Shown here piece after piece: positions 61,250 to 64,000 of a stretch of 64,000 bases of DNA. The stretch is from Acinetobacter sp. NIPH 2699 (GTDB lineage: Bacteria; Pseudomonadota; Gammaproteobacteria; Pseudomonadales; Moraxellaceae). The notes under the pieces are model-generated. The model had not been told where the DNA came from. It was given only the letters and a program-made list of their open reading frames with translations, and made no database searches. Position 1 is the stretch's first letter. Each line of letters begins with the position of its first letter. A program made the position numbers and the translations under genes. The stretch covers positions 186,001 to 250,000 of the forward strand of contig NZ_JAKZGL010000002.1 in the NCBI RefSeq assembly GCF_022549355.1. The letters are read 5' to 3'.

Positions 61250-62545
61250 TTAATAATTCGGGACTAATTCTTCAAAAAGGTCATTTAGATTGTCATGTAC
61301 TTTAAGGTGAATTAAGTTCCAGTAATGCCCAGAAATGGTACGGTTCACCATTAAGGTATCGGGAGACGGTTTAAATACATCCCAATATTTTAACGACTTT
61401 TTCACCAGACGCATGCCATCATGATGCGATGAATTTTCCGCAAAGTCATAATGTGTGCTTAATGGACGTAATAGAATTTCGATCCATTGTACATATAGTT
61501 CACTTGGGAATTTTTGCTTTTCAGCGATCGAGTGCAGTTCAACCAGTAGATCTTCGACTTGGGCAATATTTTCGTGGCGGGCTGCATTGACCAGTGCTTT
61601 AAAATGCTGAATGATTTCAGGAGATAGTGTTTTAACACTGCCATAGTCATAAATAATGACACTGCCATCTTCTTTGAAAGCAAAATTGCCTGGATGGGGA
61701 TCACAATGGAAACGTTTTAAGAAAAACATTTCTTGACCTAAAGCACGAATCAAGCGACGACCGATTTGATTGCGCGTTTCAACTGACCATGTGCTTGCAG
61801 TTTCAATAGATTCACCTTGTTCTAGACTTAAAGTCAGCACTCGGCGAGAAGAATATTCTTTGAAAACGCTTGGAATGATGATTTGGTCATCCAAATTTTC
61901 ATGGAAGGTTCGAAACACTTCTAGGTTTTGTGCTTCGATTTCATAATTCAGTTCAGCGGAGAGACTGTCTTGGATCTCTTGAAACAGTTGGTCTTGCAGC
62001 TTCTTATCTATTTTTAAAACACCCATCAAGCGTAAAGCTAAGCGAACTTGCTTTAAATCACTTTCACAGGCTTGGTCAACCCCAGGATATTGCACTTTGA
62101 CGACTACCGCTTGTCCATTGGGCAATACCGCACGATGTACTTGTCCAATTGAAGCGGCTGCAAAAGGTTCAGTTTCAAAGGAACTAAAAATCTGCTTTAA
62201 CGGTTTGCCCAATTCTTTTTCAACTTGTTGTTGAATTTCAGCGAAGGGCATTGCAGGGGCTTGGCGTTGTAGTTTTGCGATTGCTTTGGCGACTTCAGGT
62301 GGAAAAATATCTTTGTATTGTGAAGCGATTTGCCCAACTTTCATGACCGCACCTTTCATTTCTCCAAGCGTATCGGCAATTTGTAGGCCGATTTCTTGAA
62401 AGAATTGACTACGCGCGGCATTTTTTTGTTCTTCATCTGCGGTGAGATTTCGAATCGAATTGGCAACACTTTTGCTGGCAATACTTGCGGTCATGCCAGC
62501 CAGTTTAAAAAAACGTTTACTGGGAGAGCTTGCATGTTTTGCCAT
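61250..62545 (-). CDS. ABC1/UbiB-family atypical kinase (AarF-like)
   Basis: 431 residues. It has the family KxGQ motif (GAVMKVGQIASQY, about 65-77), the alanine-rich loop (AAASIGQVHRA), the invariant Lys in VVVKVQYPG and the metal/catalytic loop FHCDPHPGNFAF. It lacks the C-terminal transmembrane helices of UbiB, so it is probably soluble. It is distinct from the ubiB at 1-827. The family takes part in lipid or quinone homeostasis in other systems; the role here is unknown. Confidence 0.87.
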   Translation of the reverse strand: MAKHASSPSKRFFKLAGMTASIASKSVANSIRNLTADEEQKNAARSQFFQEIGLQIADTLGEMKGAVMKVGQIASQYKDIFPPEVAKAIAKLQRQAPAMPFAEIQQQVEKELGKPLKQIFSSFETEPFAAASIGQVHRAVLPNGQAVVVKVQYPGVDQACESDLKQVRLALRLMGVLKIDKKLQDQLFQEIQDSLSAELNYEIEAQNLEVFRTFHENLDDQIIIPSVFKEYSSRRVLTLSLEQGESIETASTWSVETRNQIGRRLIRALGQEMFFLKRFHCDPHPGNFAFKEDGSVIIYDYGSVKTLSPEIIQHFKALVNAARHENIAQVEDLLVELHSIAEKQKFPSELYVQWIEILLRPLSTHYDFAENSSHHDGMRLVKKSLKYWDVFKPSPDTLMVNRTISGHYWNLIHLKVHDNLNDLFEELVPNY

Positions 62546-62708
62546 GGCGGTTGCACCTTATTTAGTCAGGTTTCAAAGTGATCTCTTGATCATAGGTGAC
62601 AAAACTTAAATTGCCTATAACAAAATGTTAAGTCATGTAAGCCTTATCCATCAAAAAATGAGTCTTGTTAAAATTTACTATTGTGAAAGTGGCATGGATA
62701 GCCCCGCA

Positions 62709-62915
62709 TTATTTTGCACACTGTTTAAGTTTCTCAATGACAGGTGCTGCGCTGTGCCATTGAATATCCAATAGCATTTTCCCATGATCAGATAACCTGA
62801 ATCTTTGTGTATCACTCATCCCATTCAGCATGGCAGTCAGTGTAGGGACAGCAAACATCATCGTGCCAACTTCCCTTTTGTTGGGAGATATGAACGGTTG
62901 ATTCTCGCTTATTTA
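62709..62915 (-). pseudogene. C-terminal fragment of an unidentified protein
   Basis: A minus-strand frame ending at 62709 reads ...FISPNKREVGTMMFAVPTL, then TAMLNGMSDTQRFRLSDHGK and MLLDIQWHSAAPVIEKLKQC-AK, then stop. It has a normal protein look and a cysteine-containing end resembling secreted beta-sandwich proteins. It is blocked by a stop near 62915 and has no ribosome-binding site at its ATGs. It is either a remnant or a small gene of 50 residues starting at 62861. It occupies the 456-bp gap 62546-63001, which shows nothing else. Confidence 0.5.
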
Positions 62916-63001
62916 TATCATAGACGTTCGCGATGAGCTCTAACTGATTTTTCCTATACTTTATGGCTGTACGGGGTGATCTCATCAATCATGTGCGAAT
63001 T

Positions 63002-64000
63002 TTATAAATGAGCCAAACGTTTATTATTTAAATATAAACGTCCAATCAAGAATACACAGGCAATGCTTAAACCAATAATTAGCCCTAGCCAAACGCCTGC
63101 CACGCCCCAAGCGGTATAACGAGCCAGATATAAGCCGATCGGGAAAGCAATCACCCAGTAAGCCACTAAGGTAATCCACATCGGTGCCTGAGTATCTTGC
63201 ATGCCACGTAAACAACCAGCAGCACTGACTTGCCATGCATCCATCAATTGATAGGCCATTGCAAACCAGAGTAAATACATTGCCACAGGAACCACATTCA
63301 GGTCGGTGGTATAGATTGCCACAATATAAGGTCGAGCGATCGCGATCAGGGTCATGGTACATGCTGCAAAGAAGGTGGCACTCATCAGTCCAATTTTTTG
63401 AACTTGGCGCATGGCCTGCCAGTTTTTCTCACCATAATACATCCCGACACGAATAGTTAAGGCGATCGCGAGAGATAGCGGGATCATAAACAAAACCGAG
63501 GTGACCGAGATCGCGATCTGATGTGCTGCAATCGCATTTTCCCCCAAAGGGCTTAATACCAACGCACCTGTGCTAAAAATACTCACTTCAAAGAAAATAG
63601 CCAACCCAATCGGTAAACCTAAGAATAAAATTCGTTTTGCCCATGTTGGATCAATTTTTTCCCATTTTGTGAAAATCGGAACTTGTTGGTAGGCTTTTGC
63701 TTTAGAAATATAAAGGGCTAAACTGATGAGCATTAACCATTGTAAAATCGCAGTAGCAAAGCCACAGCCTGCACTGCCTAAAGCGGGAATTGGCCCAAAG
63801 CCGTGCATAAAGATCAGATTCAATGGAATCAGTGCGACCAGTGCGACTAAGCTAATCACTGTGACGGGGCGAGGATGACCTAAAGCTTCAGAATAACTGC
63901 GTAGAGCGGCATACATCATCACCGCAGGCATACCAAAACCAATGGCATGTAAAAATAAACTGGCCTTCGGTATTAAACTTTCAGGGACCCCAAATACAGG
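63002..64000 (-). CDS. MATE-family multidrug efflux transporter (5' part outside window)
   Basis: A MATE (NorM-like) Na+- or H+-coupled drug exporter of the inner membrane. About 333 C-terminal residues of a usual ~450 are visible; the frame is open through position 64000, so the N-terminus is beyond the edge. An internal Met at 63931 is not the start. Features are GIGFGMPAVMMYAALRSYSEALGHPRPV, the long hydrophobic helices and QLMDAWQVSAAGCLRGMQDTQAPM, which is a conserved MATE segment. Substrate unknown. Confidence 0.92.
   Translation of the reverse strand, partial: PVFGVPESLIPKASLFLHAIGFGMPAVMMYAALRSYSEALGHPRPVTVISLVALVALIPLNLIFMHGFGPIPALGSAGCGFATAILQWLMLISLALYISKAKAYQQVPIFTKWEKIDPTWAKRILFLGLPIGLAIFFEVSIFSTGALVLSPLGENAIAAHQIAISVTSVLFMIPLSLAIALTIRVGMYYGEKNWQAMRQVQKIGLMSATFFAACTMTLIAIARPYIVAIYTTDLNVVPVAMYLLWFAMAYQLMDAWQVSAAGCLRGMQDTQAPMWITLVAYWVIAFPIGLYLARYTAWGVAGVWLGLIIGLSIACVFLIGRLYLNNKRLAHL

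Noticed and set aside
1..64000. Search by eye for tRNA, rRNA, CRISPR arrays, prophage genes or a complete insertion sequence
   Set aside because: None seen. The repeats found are tandem genes, short palindromes and two small elements without a transposase.

Overview
The window is a chromosomal segment of a gammaproteobacterium, almost certainly an Acinetobacter. The evidence is the AT-rich composition, the proline/glutamine-rich N-terminal extension on UbiE, a fused two-domain polyphosphate:AMP phosphotransferase of the A. johnsonii type, a VgrG that reads like Acinetobacter VgrGs, and typical Acinetobacter versions of Pnp, GspF/GspG and HslO. I saw no rRNA, tRNA, CRISPR array, complete IS or prophage. 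Most genes are core housekeeping genes; the accessory parts are small insertions, short repeats, gene remnants and one type VI effector island. Layout: 1-2472 ubiquinone operon ubiE-ubiJ-ubiB (minus, ubiB cut by the window edge). 2664-5604 a conserved unknown gene, the polyphosphate:AMP phosphotransferase and a DUF697-like protein. 5767-5865 a small element with terminal inverted repeats. 5928-15194 recC-recB-recD, with a 12-bp repeat array resembling DnaA boxes at the recB/recD junction. 15195-15957 a gene-poor stretch with two orphan intrinsic terminators. 15958-23906 a type VI secretion island: vgrG, a DUF4123 adaptor, five tandem paralogous lipoproteins (presumed immunity proteins) and a Tle1-type phospholipase effector. 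23971-35534 a serine hydrolase, rpsO-pnp, a CorA transporter, cbpA-cbpM, an SRPBCC protein, an unknown membrane protein, hslO and a Kef-type antiporter. 35822-43153 priA, gspF-gspG (gspG carries a strange repeat-rich insertion in its leader), a small membrane protein, lnt and corC. 43334-50125 a TusA-like protein, ETF-ubiquinone oxidoreductase (its 3' end duplicated around a palindromic insert), a DUF1285 gene, murI, a DUF4062 gene, hemH and an MBL hydrolase. 50199-58616 a large unknown protein, yacG, a second copy of the terminal-inverted-repeat element, a TrmB-like methyltransferase overlapping a BaiN-like flavoprotein, a dicarboxylate symporter, a GFA protein, a flavin reductase and a YcaQ-like DNA glycosylase. 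58617-64000 a HopJ remnant, a Yip1-like membrane protein, hopJ, a fluoride riboswitch with crcB, rpmE2, a second ABC1/UbiB-family kinase, another gene remnant and a MATE transporter cut by the window end. Functionally linked sets are ubiE/J/B (quinone synthesis, supplying the acceptor used by ETF-QO), recCBD with priA (break repair and replication restart), rpsO-pnp (translation and RNA decay), lnt-corC (lipoprotein maturation) and the type VI island. The best candidates for something new are the five-copy lipoprotein/Tle1 cassette, the 12-bp-periodic DnaA-like boxes in recBCD, the GspG leader insertion and the mobile palindrome at the ETF-QO 3' end.
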